The position numbers and the translations under genes are program-made. The notes below the pieces were generated by a model. It made no database searches and was not told the origin of the DNA. It saw only the letters and a program-made list of their open reading frames with translations. 64,000 bases of DNA, from the NCBI RefSeq assembly GCF_934630525.1, contig NZ_CAKTVX010000004.1, positions 121,413 through 185,412 on the forward strand, given 5' to 3'. Shown here one piece after another: positions 42,449 to 52,305 of the stretch (its first letter is position 1; each line of letters starts with the position of its first letter). The DNA comes from an uncultured Slackia sp. Lineage in GTDB: Bacteria; Actinomycetota; Coriobacteriia; Coriobacteriales; Eggerthellaceae.

Positions 42449-44152
42449 GTGCGCTTCGTGTCTCGTGACGCGCGCCGTCAGGCGCCGAATTATTCCTTCG
42501 GCTCAAATCGCTTTAGGGTGCTCCTGGTCTTTTTCGGAATCATCCTTTTGTTGCTCGTAGGACGCCTTGTTCAGCTTCAGATTATTCTTGCCGACGATTA
42601 CAGCACCCAGGCTGCCAATTCGCGTACGGTGTCAGTCGAGCTCTCGCCTCGCCGCGGCACGATTTACGACCGCAATGGCAAAGTGCTCGCCTCCGACGTG
42701 CAGGCGACGACCATCTATTGCAATCCGAAAGAAATCACCGACGTGAAAGGCACGGCCGAGAAGCTCGCCGGCGTGCTCGGCGGCGACGCGTCCATCTATG
42801 AAGGCCCCCTTTCGACCGAAAACACCACGTTCGCATACGTGAAGCGCAAGGTCGACCAGGACAAAGGCGAAGAGGTAAAAGACCTCGGCCTTGATGGCAT
42901 TTATTTCCTTGACGACATGAAACGCGTGTACCCGTATGGCAGCACCGCGGGCCAAATTCTTGGTTTGGTCGATGTCGACGGCAACGGCCAAACCGGTCTT
43001 GAGCTGTATTACGACAGCATTTTGAAGGGCGAGCCGGGCAAGCTCGTGCTGCAGCAGGGCGCATACGGCATGCCGATTCCCGGCGGCACCGAGGTCGACG
43101 AGCCCGCCAAAGATGGCCAGGATATTATTCTTTCCATCGATATCGACATGCAGCAATATGTCGAAGAGCGCCTTGCGCAGGGCGTGAGCGACATTGGCGG
43201 CGAAGACGGCTCGGTTGTGCTTTACGACGCCGATACGGGTGACATTATCGCTATCGCCTCAACGCCTTACTTGGACCCCTCCGACCGCAGCAACATCGAA
43301 GAGGGCGCTACGTCGGTGAAAGCCATTACCACGCAGTTCGAGCCGGGCTCCATTTTCAAGACCGCGTCGTTCTGCGCGATGCTCGAGGCGGGCGGCATTA
43401 CCGCCCAAACCACGGTGGACTGCCCGGTGTATCTTGAGGCGGACGAGTACAAAATCTCTGACGCCCATGAACGCGCTGCAACTACGATGACCGCGGCCGA
43501 GGTGCTCGCGCAATCGTCGAACGTCGGCACGTCGCTTCTCGTGCAGCAGCATTTGGGCTTCAACGACCTGTACGACAAGATTCGCAAATACGGCCTCAAT
43601 GATGCCACGGGCGTCGACTACCCCGGCGAGGCCGAGGGCTATTTGACTAATGTGGGCACATGGTCGCTCATCCAGTCGTACAACGTGACGTTCGGCCAAG
43701 GCATTTCGCTGAGCCCGCTTATGATCACGCGCTTCTACGGGGCCATCGCGAATGGCACGGGCGTTGCCCATACGCCGCACTTCCTTATCTCGAAGCCCTC
43801 TTCGGGAGAAGAGGTCACGTGGGATAGCGAGCAGATCATCGACAACACCGACGCCATCGCTCCGCTTACGGACATGCTGGAAGGCGTTGTGGAAAACGGC
43901 ACGGGCAAGACGGCCGCTGTTGAGGGCTATACGACGGCGGGCAAAACCGGTACGGCGGAATACGCCGACGATTCCGGCTCCTACGTGAAGAACATGTACA
44001 ACCTCGACTTTGTTGGTTTCCTGCCAAACGCGACTTCGAATCTGGTGTGTTTTGTCGGTGTGAACCATGTGCCTTACGAGCGAAATACGTGCGAGGTGTT
44101 TAAAGATATAATGACCGAAGCAAGTAGCCGATATAAAATCGCGCAGAAGTAA
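42449..44152 (+). CDS. ftsI: Division transpeptidase FtsI (penicillin-binding protein 2/3 class B)
   Basis: A 567-residue class B PBP. One N-terminal membrane helix (about 22-44), a dimerisation domain starting RRGTIYDRNGKVLASD, and a transpeptidase domain with the active-site tetrad SIFK in FEPGSIFKT (about 300), SSN (about 354) and KTGTAEY (about 491). It cross-links septal peptidoglycan with FtsW. The GTG start is the base after the ftsL stop. There are no PASTA domains. murE, which normally follows, is absent. Confidence 0.95.
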   Translation: MRFVSRDARRQAPNYSFGSNRFRVLLVFFGIILLLLVGRLVQLQIILADDYSTQAANSRTVSVELSPRRGTIYDRNGKVLASDVQATTIYCNPKEITDVKGTAEKLAGVLGGDASIYEGPLSTENTTFAYVKRKVDQDKGEEVKDLGLDGIYFLDDMKRVYPYGSTAGQILGLVDVDGNGQTGLELYYDSILKGEPGKLVLQQGAYGMPIPGGTEVDEPAKDGQDIILSIDIDMQQYVEERLAQGVSDIGGEDGSVVLYDADTGDIIAIASTPYLDPSDRSNIEEGATSVKAITTQFEPGSIFKTASFCAMLEAGGITAQTTVDCPVYLEADEYKISDAHERAATTMTAAEVLAQSSNVGTSLLVQQHLGFNDLYDKIRKYGLNDATGVDYPGEAEGYLTNVGTWSLIQSYNVTFGQGISLSPLMITRFYGAIANGTGVAHTPHFLISKPSSGEEVTWDSEQIIDNTDAIAPLTDMLEGVVENGTGKTAAVEGYTTAGKTGTAEYADDSGSYVKNMYNLDFVGFLPNATSNLVCFVGVNHVPYERNTCEVFKDIMTEASSRYKIAQK

Positions 44153-44174
44153 ACGCCGCCTTCGTGCGGCGTTT
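44151..44174 (+). terminator. Attenuator-like hairpin between ftsI and murF
   Basis: AAACGCCGC pairs with GCGGCGTTT around CTTCGT, then TGCC. It begins in the ftsI stop region. Weak or partial termination inside the cluster. Confidence 0.55.
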
Positions 44175-44208
44175 TGCCTGATTAAGCGATTCCGTTGAGG
44201 TGGATTGA

Positions 44209-45678
44209 ATGGAACTCGAAATAGGACGTGTAATTGAGGCATGCAATGCTCGCGTGCTCGTGGAACCCGTGAGCCGCGATGTCGCGGCCTTGGGCCTTAC
44301 GTGGGACTCTCGCGAGGTGAAACCGGGCTTTGTGTATGCGGCCATCGTTGGCGAGCGCGTCGACGGACATGCATTCGCGGCTTCTGCGATTGAGGCGGGC
44401 GCTGTCGCGGTGCTGTGCACGCGCGAGCTTGACGATGCGGCGCTTGAAGCGGCCCGTGCCGCCGGCGCTTGCGTGCTCATGGTTGCCGATGCAGCGGAAG
44501 CGATCGCCGAAATCGCCGCTGCATGGCGCGCAACGCTTTCCGCCACGGTGATCGGCGTCACCGGCTCGGTGGGGAAGACCACCACCAAAGGCCTCGTGCG
44601 CGACATCCTTTCTACGAAATATGAAACCTGGGCGACGAAGGGCAACTTCAACAACGAACTCGGCGCCCCCTATACGGTGCTTACGGCGCCCGCGTCGACC
44701 CAGATGCTCGTCGTCGAGATGGGCATGGATCGCCCGGGCCAAATCGCGCACCTTGCCGCCATGGCGAAGCCGAGCTTGGGCGTCGTGTCCATCGTGGGAA
44801 CGTCGCACTTGGAATACCTGAAAACGCGTGACAACATCGCGCTCGCGAAAGCGGAGCTGCTCGATGCGCTGCCCGAGGGCGGCTGGGCGTTTTTGAATGC
44901 CGGCTGCGATAAATCGGCGTTTATGGCAGAGCATGCGCGCCTTCTTCAGCGCGGTGTGAATGTTTGCGCGTTTTCCGCGCTCGGCGAGCCTGATGCCTCT
45001 TTGGGCGCATGGGCTGCCGACAGCGCCGTGTGGGCCGAAAATGTCGCGATTGACCCCGAGGGCCGTCCGCGGTTCGAATTGTGCGCGCGTGGCGCGCTTG
45101 TGGGCGGCGAGCGTTGCCGCGAGCAGGTTGCGCTTTCTTTGCGTGGCGCGCAAAACGTTTCGAACGCATGTGGCGCCGTGGCGGTATGCATGGCGGCGGG
45201 CATGGAATTTTCCGAAGTCGCAGCAGCCCTTGCTCAGGCTCAGCCCGAATCGGGCCGTGCTGAACTCGTGCGCGCGAAGTGCGGAGCCGTGGTGTTCAAC
45301 GACGCCTACAACGCTGCTCCCGAATCGATGTGCGCCGCTCTTGCCACGCTTGCGTCGTATGAGACCGCGGGCCGTCGCATCGCGGTGCTCGGCGATATGG
45401 GCGAGCTCGGCGTATCGAGCATCGAGGGCCACGCGAAGGCCGGTCGCGCCGCGGCCGAGGCGGGCATCGATGTGCTCGTGTGCACGGGCGACCTGTCGCG
45501 GGGCATGGCTCGCGCCGCTGAAGAGGCCGGCATGCCGCACGGACATATCGTCTGCGTGAACGATGCCGACGAGGCTCTCGCCTACGTTTCAAAAACCATT
45601 TCCGAAGGCGACGCCGTATTGGTGAAAGCCTCGCACTATATGGGCCTTGATCGAGTCGTTGAAGGGATCATCGAATAA
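44209..45678 (+). CDS. murF: UDP-MurNAc-tripeptide:D-Ala-D-Ala ligase MurF
   Basis: A 489-residue Mur ligase adding D-Ala-D-Ala. The N-terminal domain contains LTWDSREVKPGFVYAAIVGE, the ATP loop is VTGSVGKTTTKGL (about 120), followed by NFNNELGAPYTVL, VVEMGMDRPGQIAHLA and the C-terminal NDAYNAAPESMCAAL. These features separate it from MurE. Its ATG is 56 bp after ftsI and its stop overlaps the mraY start by one base. Confidence 0.95.
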   Translation: MELEIGRVIEACNARVLVEPVSRDVAALGLTWDSREVKPGFVYAAIVGERVDGHAFAASAIEAGAVAVLCTRELDDAALEAARAAGACVLMVADAAEAIAEIAAAWRATLSATVIGVTGSVGKTTTKGLVRDILSTKYETWATKGNFNNELGAPYTVLTAPASTQMLVVEMGMDRPGQIAHLAAMAKPSLGVVSIVGTSHLEYLKTRDNIALAKAELLDALPEGGWAFLNAGCDKSAFMAEHARLLQRGVNVCAFSALGEPDASLGAWAADSAVWAENVAIDPEGRPRFELCARGALVGGERCREQVALSLRGAQNVSNACGAVAVCMAAGMEFSEVAAALAQAQPESGRAELVRAKCGAVVFNDAYNAAPESMCAALATLASYETAGRRIAVLGDMGELGVSSIEGHAKAGRAAAEAGIDVLVCTGDLSRGMARAAEEAGMPHGHIVCVNDADEALAYVSKTISEGDAVLVKASHYMGLDRVVEGIIE

Positions 45679-46745
45679 TGCTGAGCTCGCTGTTTTCCGC
45701 ATACCCGTCGTTTCTAGTGTTTCTGGGCTTCATCGTCGCCACGGCTTTGACTATGGCGCTCATGCCGGCCTGGATTCGCCTGCTTACCCGCACGCATATT
45801 GGCCAGCAGGTGCGCGCCGACGGCCCGCAAAGCCACTTGGTGAAGCAGGGCACGCCTACCATGGGCGGCGTCATCATGCTCATCGCCATCGTGATTACCG
45901 TGCTTTTGGTGGTGCCTCCTTCGTGGAGCTTCGTCGCGGCGCTTCTTGCGACGCTGTGCACCGCGGCTTTGGGCCTGTTCGACGATGCCGAAAAGGTCAT
46001 CCATGAGCGCTCTTTGGGCTTGACGCCTAAAGGCAAGCTCATCGGCCAGTTCGCCATCGCCACGCTGTTCACGCTTTATGTCGTGAATTGGCTCGGCATT
46101 GCCCCCACCGTGCAAATCCCGTTTTTGCAGCCGTGGGATTTCGGAGTGCTCACCACGTCTATCCCGTGCCCCATCTGCCCCGATGGCTCGCTTGATATTC
46201 CCTGGCTGTACCTCGTGTTCTGCTATTTGCTCATCATCGGCATGTCCAATGCGGTGAATTTGACCGACGGCCTCGACGGCTTGGCCGCCGGAACGGTCAT
46301 GGTCGTCATGATCGTCATGGCCGCCATCGCGTATCGCGAGAATATGCTCCCCATGGCCGTGTTCGCCGCCACCATGGCGGGCGCATGCGTGGGCTTTTTG
46401 TGGTTCAACGCGTATCCGGCCGACATTTTCATGGGCGACACGGGGTCGCTCGCGCTGGGCTCGGCGCTTGCTTGCATCGCCATCATCACGAAAACCGAGG
46501 TGTTCTCGCTCATCATCGGCGGCCTGTTCGTCGCCGAGGCGTGCTCGGTTATTCTGCAGGTCGTGCATTACAAGCGCACGAAAAAGCGTTTGTTCCTTAT
46601 GGCGCCTTTGCACCACCACTTCGAGAAGAAGGGCTGGAGCGAAACGAAGGTCGTCATTCGATTCTGGATTGTTTCGGGCGCGCTTGCCGGTTTTGGCTTC
46701 GTGCTGTTCTTCATTCAGCCCATCGTCATGGGCATGGTCGCTTAA
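45678..46745 (+). CDS. mraY: Phospho-MurNAc-pentapeptide translocase MraY
   Basis: A 355-residue, ten-helix enzyme that makes lipid I from UDP-MurNAc-pentapeptide and undecaprenyl phosphate. Signature segments: KQGTPTMGGVIMLIA (about 55), the Asp pair GLFDDAEKV (about 97), NAVNLTDGLDGLAAG (about 192), FMGDTGSLALG (about 253) and the HHHFEKKGWSETKVVIRFW finish. The start overlaps the murF stop (TAATG). Confidence 0.97.
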   Translation: MLSSLFSAYPSFLVFLGFIVATALTMALMPAWIRLLTRTHIGQQVRADGPQSHLVKQGTPTMGGVIMLIAIVITVLLVVPPSWSFVAALLATLCTAALGLFDDAEKVIHERSLGLTPKGKLIGQFAIATLFTLYVVNWLGIAPTVQIPFLQPWDFGVLTTSIPCPICPDGSLDIPWLYLVFCYLLIIGMSNAVNLTDGLDGLAAGTVMVVMIVMAAIAYRENMLPMAVFAATMAGACVGFLWFNAYPADIFMGDTGSLALGSALACIAIITKTEVFSLIIGGLFVAEACSVILQVVHYKRTKKRLFLMAPLHHHFEKKGWSETKVVIRFWIVSGALAGFGFVLFFIQPIVMGMVA

Positions 46746-46769
46746 ACGCCGACGGAAAGGGATAGTGTC

Positions 46770-48230
46770 ATGGGCGCTTCTATCATCGAAGGAACCAAGG
46801 CCGCGCCAACGTGTTGGGGCGACGTGCTTATTCTGGGTTTGGGCAAGAGCGGCAAAGCCGCTGCGTCGTATTGCTTGAATTTGCTCGGTGGCCGCGTGGA
46901 GAGCGTGACCATCGCGGCTGGCGAGAAAAACGATGCTGCGCTCGAGTTCGCCGCGCACTGCGAGGCGCTTGGCGCTCATGTGGTGTTCGACATGTATACG
47001 TTTAAAGGCACCTATGACGTGTGCATCGTGAGCCCGGGCATTTCCCAGTTCTCCCGTTTTTACGAAAATGCGAAGGCAGCCTCGACTGAGGTCATTTCCG
47101 AGGTGGAATTCGCTTGGCGCGAAAGCCCCGCAGATAGTCGCTGGGTTGCTGTGACGGGAACCAATGGCAAAACTACCACGACGTCGCTTATCACGCATAT
47201 TTTGAAGTGCGCCGGCGAGCGCGTTGCCGCCGTGGGCAACATCGGCAATACGTGCATCGAGGCCGTGGGCAACGGCGAGGCCGACGTGTATGTGTGCGAG
47301 GCGAGCTCGTTCCAGCTGGCGAGCTGCCAGGCGTTTGCGCCCGAGGTCGCCGTGCTGCTCAACATTACGCCCGACCATCTGTATTGGCACATGACGTTCG
47401 AGGCGTATGCCGAGGCGAAAAAGCAGGTGTATGCGAACCTGAGCAAGAACCAGGGCACGCTCGTCATCGACGCCGTGTGCGATGTGACGCGTGATTGCCT
47501 GAAAGAATTCAAGAACGACCCCAAGCGAGCTTTCGGCTACATTCCCGTAGGGTGCGCCGCGGGCATCGACCATTCCATGAAGGAGGCTTGCGGGTCTGAA
47601 AACGCCGCATTCCTCGATGGCAATATGCTGCGCGTCGATTTCAAGGGCGAAGAAGTGGAGCTCGTGGGCGAAGGCGATCTTCTGATTAAGGGCGAGCATA
47701 ACGTGTCCAACGCGCTCGCGGCGGCTGCGGCCGCGCTTGCGTGCGGCGTTGACGCCGCTCAGGTGCGCGAGGGCCTCGTGTCCTTTAAGCCGCTCGAGCA
47801 TCGCCTGGAGCCGTGCGGCGAAATCGGCGGCGTGAAGTTCGTGAACGATTCCAAGGCGACCAACGTGGACGCCACGCTGAAGGCGCTTTCGGCGTTTGCT
47901 CCCCACACCGCCATTTTCTTGCTCGGCGGCAACGACAAGGGAACCGACCTTGACGAGCTCGTTGAGGCGTGCGACGCGAAATGCAAGGCTGTGGTGTGCT
48001 TTGGCGCGGCGGGCGAGCGCTTCTTCAATGCGTTCGCGAATGCGGGCGTGAAACATGTTCGCGCCGAGCATATGGAAGACGCGCTCGATACGGCGATTTC
48101 CATGGCTCAGCCCGGCGATGAGGTCGTGCTTTCTCCTGCCTGTTCGTCGTTTGACGAGTTCGATTCGTTCGAGCACCGCGGCAAAGTCTTCAAACAGCTC
48201 GTTGCGTTTCGTGCCAACAATGCCCGCTAG
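46770..48230 (+). CDS. murD: UDP-MurNAc-L-alanine:D-glutamate ligase MurD
   Basis: A 486-residue Mur ligase. It has an N-terminal Rossmann domain (VLILGLGKSGKAA), ATP loop VAVTGTNGKTTTTSL (about 126), ASSFQL (about 176), a GEHNVSNALAAAAAA segment, FVNDSKATN and the C-terminal SPACSSFDEFDSFEHRG (about 453) diagnostic of MurD. It adds D-Glu to UDP-MurNAc-Ala in the cytoplasm. It is 24 bp after mraY with RBS GGAAAGGGA. Confidence 0.96.
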   Translation: MGASIIEGTKAAPTCWGDVLILGLGKSGKAAASYCLNLLGGRVESVTIAAGEKNDAALEFAAHCEALGAHVVFDMYTFKGTYDVCIVSPGISQFSRFYENAKAASTEVISEVEFAWRESPADSRWVAVTGTNGKTTTTSLITHILKCAGERVAAVGNIGNTCIEAVGNGEADVYVCEASSFQLASCQAFAPEVAVLLNITPDHLYWHMTFEAYAEAKKQVYANLSKNQGTLVIDAVCDVTRDCLKEFKNDPKRAFGYIPVGCAAGIDHSMKEACGSENAAFLDGNMLRVDFKGEEVELVGEGDLLIKGEHNVSNALAAAAAALACGVDAAQVREGLVSFKPLEHRLEPCGEIGGVKFVNDSKATNVDATLKALSAFAPHTAIFLLGGNDKGTDLDELVEACDAKCKAVVCFGAAGERFFNAFANAGVKHVRAEHMEDALDTAISMAQPGDEVVLSPACSSFDEFDSFEHRGKVFKQLVAFRANNAR

Positions 48231-48240
48231 GTTGTAGTCG

Positions 48241-49737
48241 GTGGCTCGAGCGACGCGTGCCGGCTCGTCTGCCGGCTTCCCTGAATTGAATAGAAGAGGC
48301 GGTGCACGGGGCAGTGTGCCCGCCGACATCATGATGCCGCGTTTGGGCCTTCTGGTCGCGGTTGTTCTGCTTGTGCTCATCGGTATTGTCATGGTGTTTT
48401 CGGCATCGACAGTTGAGGCGATCCACAATGGCGAGTCGGCTACCTCGTACGTTGTGAAGCAGGCGATATTCGCCGTGTTCGGCTCTGCTCTGGCTCTGTT
48501 CGTGTATGCGCGCGATTACCGATCGTTGCAGGGCGGCCTCTACTTTTGGGTGTTTTGGGGCATATGCGCCGCTCTGCTTTTGGCCGTTCCTGTTATTGGC
48601 ACGAACATTCTTGGCGCCACGCGTTGGATTTATATCGGTGGTTTCAGCGTGCAGCCGACGGAATTCGCCAAAATCATGCTTGTGGTGGCCGCGGCGAAGG
48701 TGCTTCTTGAATATCGCGATCAGATTCGCGATATGAAGCAGGCGCTCATTGCCGCTTTTGCGCTCGTCTTGCTCCCGCTTCTCTTTTTGTACAAAACGCA
48801 GTCGGACATGGGTTCTGCCGTCGTCATTCTCGTGGGAGCGTTCGTGGTTATGTGGCTCGGCGGGCTTCCTGGGCGTTTCGTCGCTGTGCTCGGCATAGCT
48901 GTCGTGGTGGGCGGCGTATTCGGCATCGTAGGATATCGCGCCGACCGCGTTTCGGTATGGCTTGACCCATGGAGCGACCAGTACGATACGGGCTACCAGA
49001 TGATTCGCTCGTTCTTCGCGTTTTCCGAAGGCGGCATTCTGGGCGTTGGCTTGGGCAATTCTCGCGAGAAGTTCTTGTATTTGCCCGAGGCTGAAACCGA
49101 CTTCATTTTCTCGATTATCGGCGAGGAGCTCGGTCTTGTTGGTGCACTGTTCGTCATCGCGCTTTTTGTGGCGGTGCTCGTGTGCGGTTTGCTTATTGCC
49201 AAGCGCGCCGCCGACGACTTCGGCACGATGATTGCCGGCGGCCTTACCTGCATGCTTGTGGGCCAGGCGTTTTTGAATATGGCCTGCGCTACGGGATTGT
49301 TCCCCACGACGGGCAAGCCCCTGCCGTTCATTTCGTCGGGCGGATCGTCGGTTGTGGCGTCGCTTTTGATGGTGGGTATCATCATGTCGGTTTCGCGTGT
49401 GGCGGGCGAAGAAGCGCTTACGCCGCATCGCGCGAGCGCCGAGCGACGCCGCGCGAACCTGAACTATATTCGCGTGGAAGACGAACCGCCAGCGCGTTCG
49501 CGCTTCTCTTCGTCTGAATCGGCGCCCGTCGTCGATGCCCCGGTTCGTTCGAGGCACTCTCATGGCGACCCGTTTGGCGGCCTTATGGCTCCGCGCGGCG
49601 GCGCATCGAGAAACGCTTCGCGGGGCTCGTCTCGCCCAGAGGGAAATGCTTCTTTGGGCTCGCGGGCGTCGCGACGCAATGATTCTGGAATGGAGCGCGG
49701 CGCCAATCGTCGCGGCAGCGGAAGGAACTCACGATGA
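48241..49737 (+). CDS. ftsW: Division glycosyltransferase FtsW (SEDS family)
   Basis: A 498-residue SEDS protein with ten membrane helices (about 30-385), polymerising septal glycan with FtsI. Family segments: MVFSASTVEA, GATRWIYIGGFSVQPTEFAK (about 121), QSDMGSAVVIL, GYQMIRSFFAFSEGG (about 251), PEAETDFIFSIIGEELGLVG and KPLPFISSGGSS. The GTG start has only a weak site. An unusually long tail of about 105 residues, rich in Arg, Ser and Gly, follows the last helix. It overlaps murG by 4 bp. Confidence 0.93.
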   Translation: MARATRAGSSAGFPELNRRGGARGSVPADIMMPRLGLLVAVVLLVLIGIVMVFSASTVEAIHNGESATSYVVKQAIFAVFGSALALFVYARDYRSLQGGLYFWVFWGICAALLLAVPVIGTNILGATRWIYIGGFSVQPTEFAKIMLVVAAAKVLLEYRDQIRDMKQALIAAFALVLLPLLFLYKTQSDMGSAVVILVGAFVVMWLGGLPGRFVAVLGIAVVVGGVFGIVGYRADRVSVWLDPWSDQYDTGYQMIRSFFAFSEGGILGVGLGNSREKFLYLPEAETDFIFSIIGEELGLVGALFVIALFVAVLVCGLLIAKRAADDFGTMIAGGLTCMLVGQAFLNMACATGLFPTTGKPLPFISSGGSSVVASLLMVGIIMSVSRVAGEEALTPHRASAERRRANLNYIRVEDEPPARSRFSSSESAPVVDAPVRSRHSHGDPFGGLMAPRGGASRNASRGSSRPEGNASLGSRASRRNDSGMERGANRRGSGRNSR

Positions 49738-50843
49738 AATTCGTTCTTACGGGCGGCGGAACGGCCGGCCACATCAACCCCGCTCTTGCGCTGGCTGAGA
49801 TTTTGCAAGAATGCGACCACGAAGTGTTTTTCGCTGGCACGCCGCAGGGCGTTGAGGCGCGCTTGGTCGGTCAAACCGACATTCCGTTCGTGGCTTTCGA
49901 GGCTTCGGGGTTCGATCGCGAGCGTCCCCATACGCTCGTCACCTCTTCGCTGAAAATTTTGCGCTCGGCCCGCAAGGCGAAGGCGTGGATGTGCGAAGTT
50001 CGACCCGATGCCGTTGTCGGCTTTGGGGGATATGTGTCCATTCCGGTGGGCATGGCGGCCGAGCAGCTGAACGTGCCGGTGGTTGTGCATGAACAGAATT
50101 CCGTCATGGGCATGGCGAATAAATTCTTGGGCAAGAAGGCCGCTGCCGTCGCGCTCACCTATGAGGTTGCCGGCAAAGACATCGCCGACGCATCCAAGCT
50201 CATCGTCACGGGCAATCCGGTGCGTTCTTCGGTGCTTTCCGCTACGCGCGAACAGGGCAGGGAAATGCTGGGCATTCCGCAAGATGCCACGATGCTGCTC
50301 GTTTTCGGCGGCAGCCTGGGCGCGCGCCACATCAATGCCGCTATCTCGTCGCTCAAAAAGCAGCTGCTCGCGATTGACGGATTGTATGTGGTGCATATCA
50401 CGGGGCCGAAGGAATACGAGGCGACGCGCGCAGAGCTCGCTTTGACCGATGAAGAGGCTTCTCGCTGGACCGTGATGCCGTACCAGGACCGCATGGCCGA
50501 AACCCTGCGTGCGGCCGACTGCACGATTTCGCGCGCAGGCGCCACGTCTCTCGCCGAGATTTCGGCGCTGGGGTTGCCTGCTTTGCTCGTGCCGTTTCCC
50601 TATGCGGCCGAAGACCACCAAACCACCAACGCGCGCGCGTACGTTGAGCGCGGCGCGGCGGAAATGATGGCCGATTCCGAGCTCGATAGCGAAGAATTCG
50701 CGAACAAGGTGCTCGCTCTGGTGACCGACGCGGATTTGCGCAATCGCATGCGCGCTGCCGCCGCAACGTTCGAGACCGAAAACGCCGCAGCGAAATTGGC
50801 TGATGTTGTGGTTGATGCGGCGATGCGCGGCGCGCTGCGATAG
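49734..50843 (+). CDS. murG: Lipid II synthase MurG
   Basis: A 369-residue GT-B glycosyltransferase that adds GlcNAc to lipid I at the inner membrane face. LTGGGTAGHINPALALAE at the N-terminus, VVVHEQNSVMGMANK (about 116), FGGSLGARHIN (about 188) and the UDP-GlcNAc site ISRAGATSLAEISALGLPAL (about 264) with FPYAAEDHQTTNA. The ATGA overlap with ftsW means coupled translation. Confidence 0.96.
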   Translation: MKFVLTGGGTAGHINPALALAEILQECDHEVFFAGTPQGVEARLVGQTDIPFVAFEASGFDRERPHTLVTSSLKILRSARKAKAWMCEVRPDAVVGFGGYVSIPVGMAAEQLNVPVVVHEQNSVMGMANKFLGKKAAAVALTYEVAGKDIADASKLIVTGNPVRSSVLSATREQGREMLGIPQDATMLLVFGGSLGARHINAAISSLKKQLLAIDGLYVVHITGPKEYEATRAELALTDEEASRWTVMPYQDRMAETLRAADCTISRAGATSLAEISALGLPALLVPFPYAAEDHQTTNARAYVERGAAEMMADSELDSEEFANKVLALVTDADLRNRMRAAAATFETENAAAKLADVVVDAAMRGALR

Positions 50844-50906
50844 AATAACCGATTGCTGAAATACGGGGCGCTTATGCGCCCGTTCGGTTCGAGGAGGCAT
50901 AAACAA

Positions 50907-52298
50907 ATGACGGATAATTGCAAACGCGTGCATTTTATCGGCGTTGGCGGCGTGGGCATGAGCGGCATCGCTCGCGTTGCGGCTGATGCGGGCATGCGCG
51001 TGAGCGGCTCCGACATGAAGTCGTCGCGCTATACCGACGACCTGGTTGCCGCCGGCATTCCTATTTTCATCGGCCACGATGCCAAGCACGTGACCGACGA
51101 CATCGATGCCGTGGTCATTTCTACCGCCATCCCCGAAACCAATCCCGAGCTTGCTCGCGCGCGCGAGTTGGGCATTGCCGTTTGGCACCGCGCGCATATG
51201 CTTGCCGAGCTTGGTCGCGGCAAGAAAACGCTTGCTGCCTGTGGCACCCATGGCAAAACCACCTCGTCTTCGATGCTCGCCACCGCGACCGACGCCTTGG
51301 GCCTTGAGCCCACATTCGTCGTGGGCGGCATCGTGGACGCGTATCACACCAATGCCGTTTCGGGCAAGGGCGATTATTACGTTGTCGAGGCCGATGAGAG
51401 CGACGGTTCGTTCTTGAACCTGTCTCCCTATGTCGCGCTCGTCACCAATGTCGAGGCCGACCATTTGGATCACTACACGGGCGGCATCGAAGAAATTCGC
51501 GCGACGTTTCTGCGGTTCATGCAATCGGTGCCCGAGGAAGGCGCCGTTGTCGTGTGCGGCGAGGATCCCAAGCTCGTGGAGCTTGCCAAGAAGAGCGGCC
51601 GTCGCATGGTTGCCTATGGCTTTGGCGAGGACTGCGATACGCGCATTTCGAACTACCGCACGCATGGCGTGGGTTCGCTGTTCACGCTCTCGTTCGCCGA
51701 TGGCACTGTGGTCGATGTCGAATTGAAGTGCAACCCTGGCATCCATAACGCGCTCAATGCCGCAGGCGTGATTTCTGTCTTGTGGGCGCTTGGCGAAGAT
51801 GCCGCCGCCGCCGCTGCGTCTCTTTCGAATTTCCAGGGCGTCCGTCGTCGTTTCGATTTGGTGGGCGAGGCATGCGGCGTGACCGTTGTTGACGATTACG
51901 CCCATCACCCCACCGAGATCAAGGCGACTTTGGCCGCCGCCGCTGCGCTCGATTTCAAGCGCGTGGTCGTGTTATTCCAGCCCCATCGCTACTCTCGCAC
52001 CGAGTCGCTTGCGGGCGAGTTCGGCGAAGCGTTCAACGATGCCGATAAGCTCGTGCTCATGGATGTATATGCGGCGGGAGAGGCTCCTATCGAGGGCGTC
52101 GATGGCGGTCTTATCGCCAATGCCGTGAAGCAGAATGGCAACGTTGCCGATGTGACATACGAGCCGAACAAGGAAGCGACGCCGGCACTGGTTGCCTCGA
52201 AGCTCAAAGAGGGCGACCTGCTCATCACCATGGGCGCAGGCGATGTGACGACGTTCGGCAAGAAGATTCTCGCTGAGCTTTCCCGCGAAGAGGCATAG
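50907..52298 (+). CDS. murC: UDP-MurNAc:L-alanine ligase MurC
   Basis: A 463-residue Mur ligase. The N-terminal HFIGVGGVGMSGIARV binds the UDP moiety; ATP loop ACGTHGKTTSSSML (about 113); EADESDGSFLNLSP (about 165); NVEADHLDHY; HNALNAAGVISV; DDYAHHPTEIKATL (about 332); and the C-terminal MGAGDVTTFG. The in-frame ATG at 50853 is rejected because GAGGAGG lies 9 nt before the ATG at 50907, which begins the conserved sequence. Confidence 0.96.
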   Translation: MTDNCKRVHFIGVGGVGMSGIARVAADAGMRVSGSDMKSSRYTDDLVAAGIPIFIGHDAKHVTDDIDAVVISTAIPETNPELARARELGIAVWHRAHMLAELGRGKKTLAACGTHGKTTSSSMLATATDALGLEPTFVVGGIVDAYHTNAVSGKGDYYVVEADESDGSFLNLSPYVALVTNVEADHLDHYTGGIEEIRATFLRFMQSVPEEGAVVVCGEDPKLVELAKKSGRRMVAYGFGEDCDTRISNYRTHGVGSLFTLSFADGTVVDVELKCNPGIHNALNAAGVISVLWALGEDAAAAAASLSNFQGVRRRFDLVGEACGVTVVDDYAHHPTEIKATLAAAAALDFKRVVVLFQPHRYSRTESLAGEFGEAFNDADKLVLMDVYAAGEAPIEGVDGGLIANAVKQNGNVADVTYEPNKEATPALVASKLKEGDLLITMGAGDVTTFGKKILAELSREEA

Positions 52299-52305
52299 CA
52301 TCATC

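Noticed and set aside
45714..48428. A 904-codon open frame on the minus strand opposite mraY, murD and the start of ftsW
   Set aside because: It mirrors the codon structure of real genes on the plus strand, has His/Arg-rich low-complexity translation, no ribosome site and no family motif.
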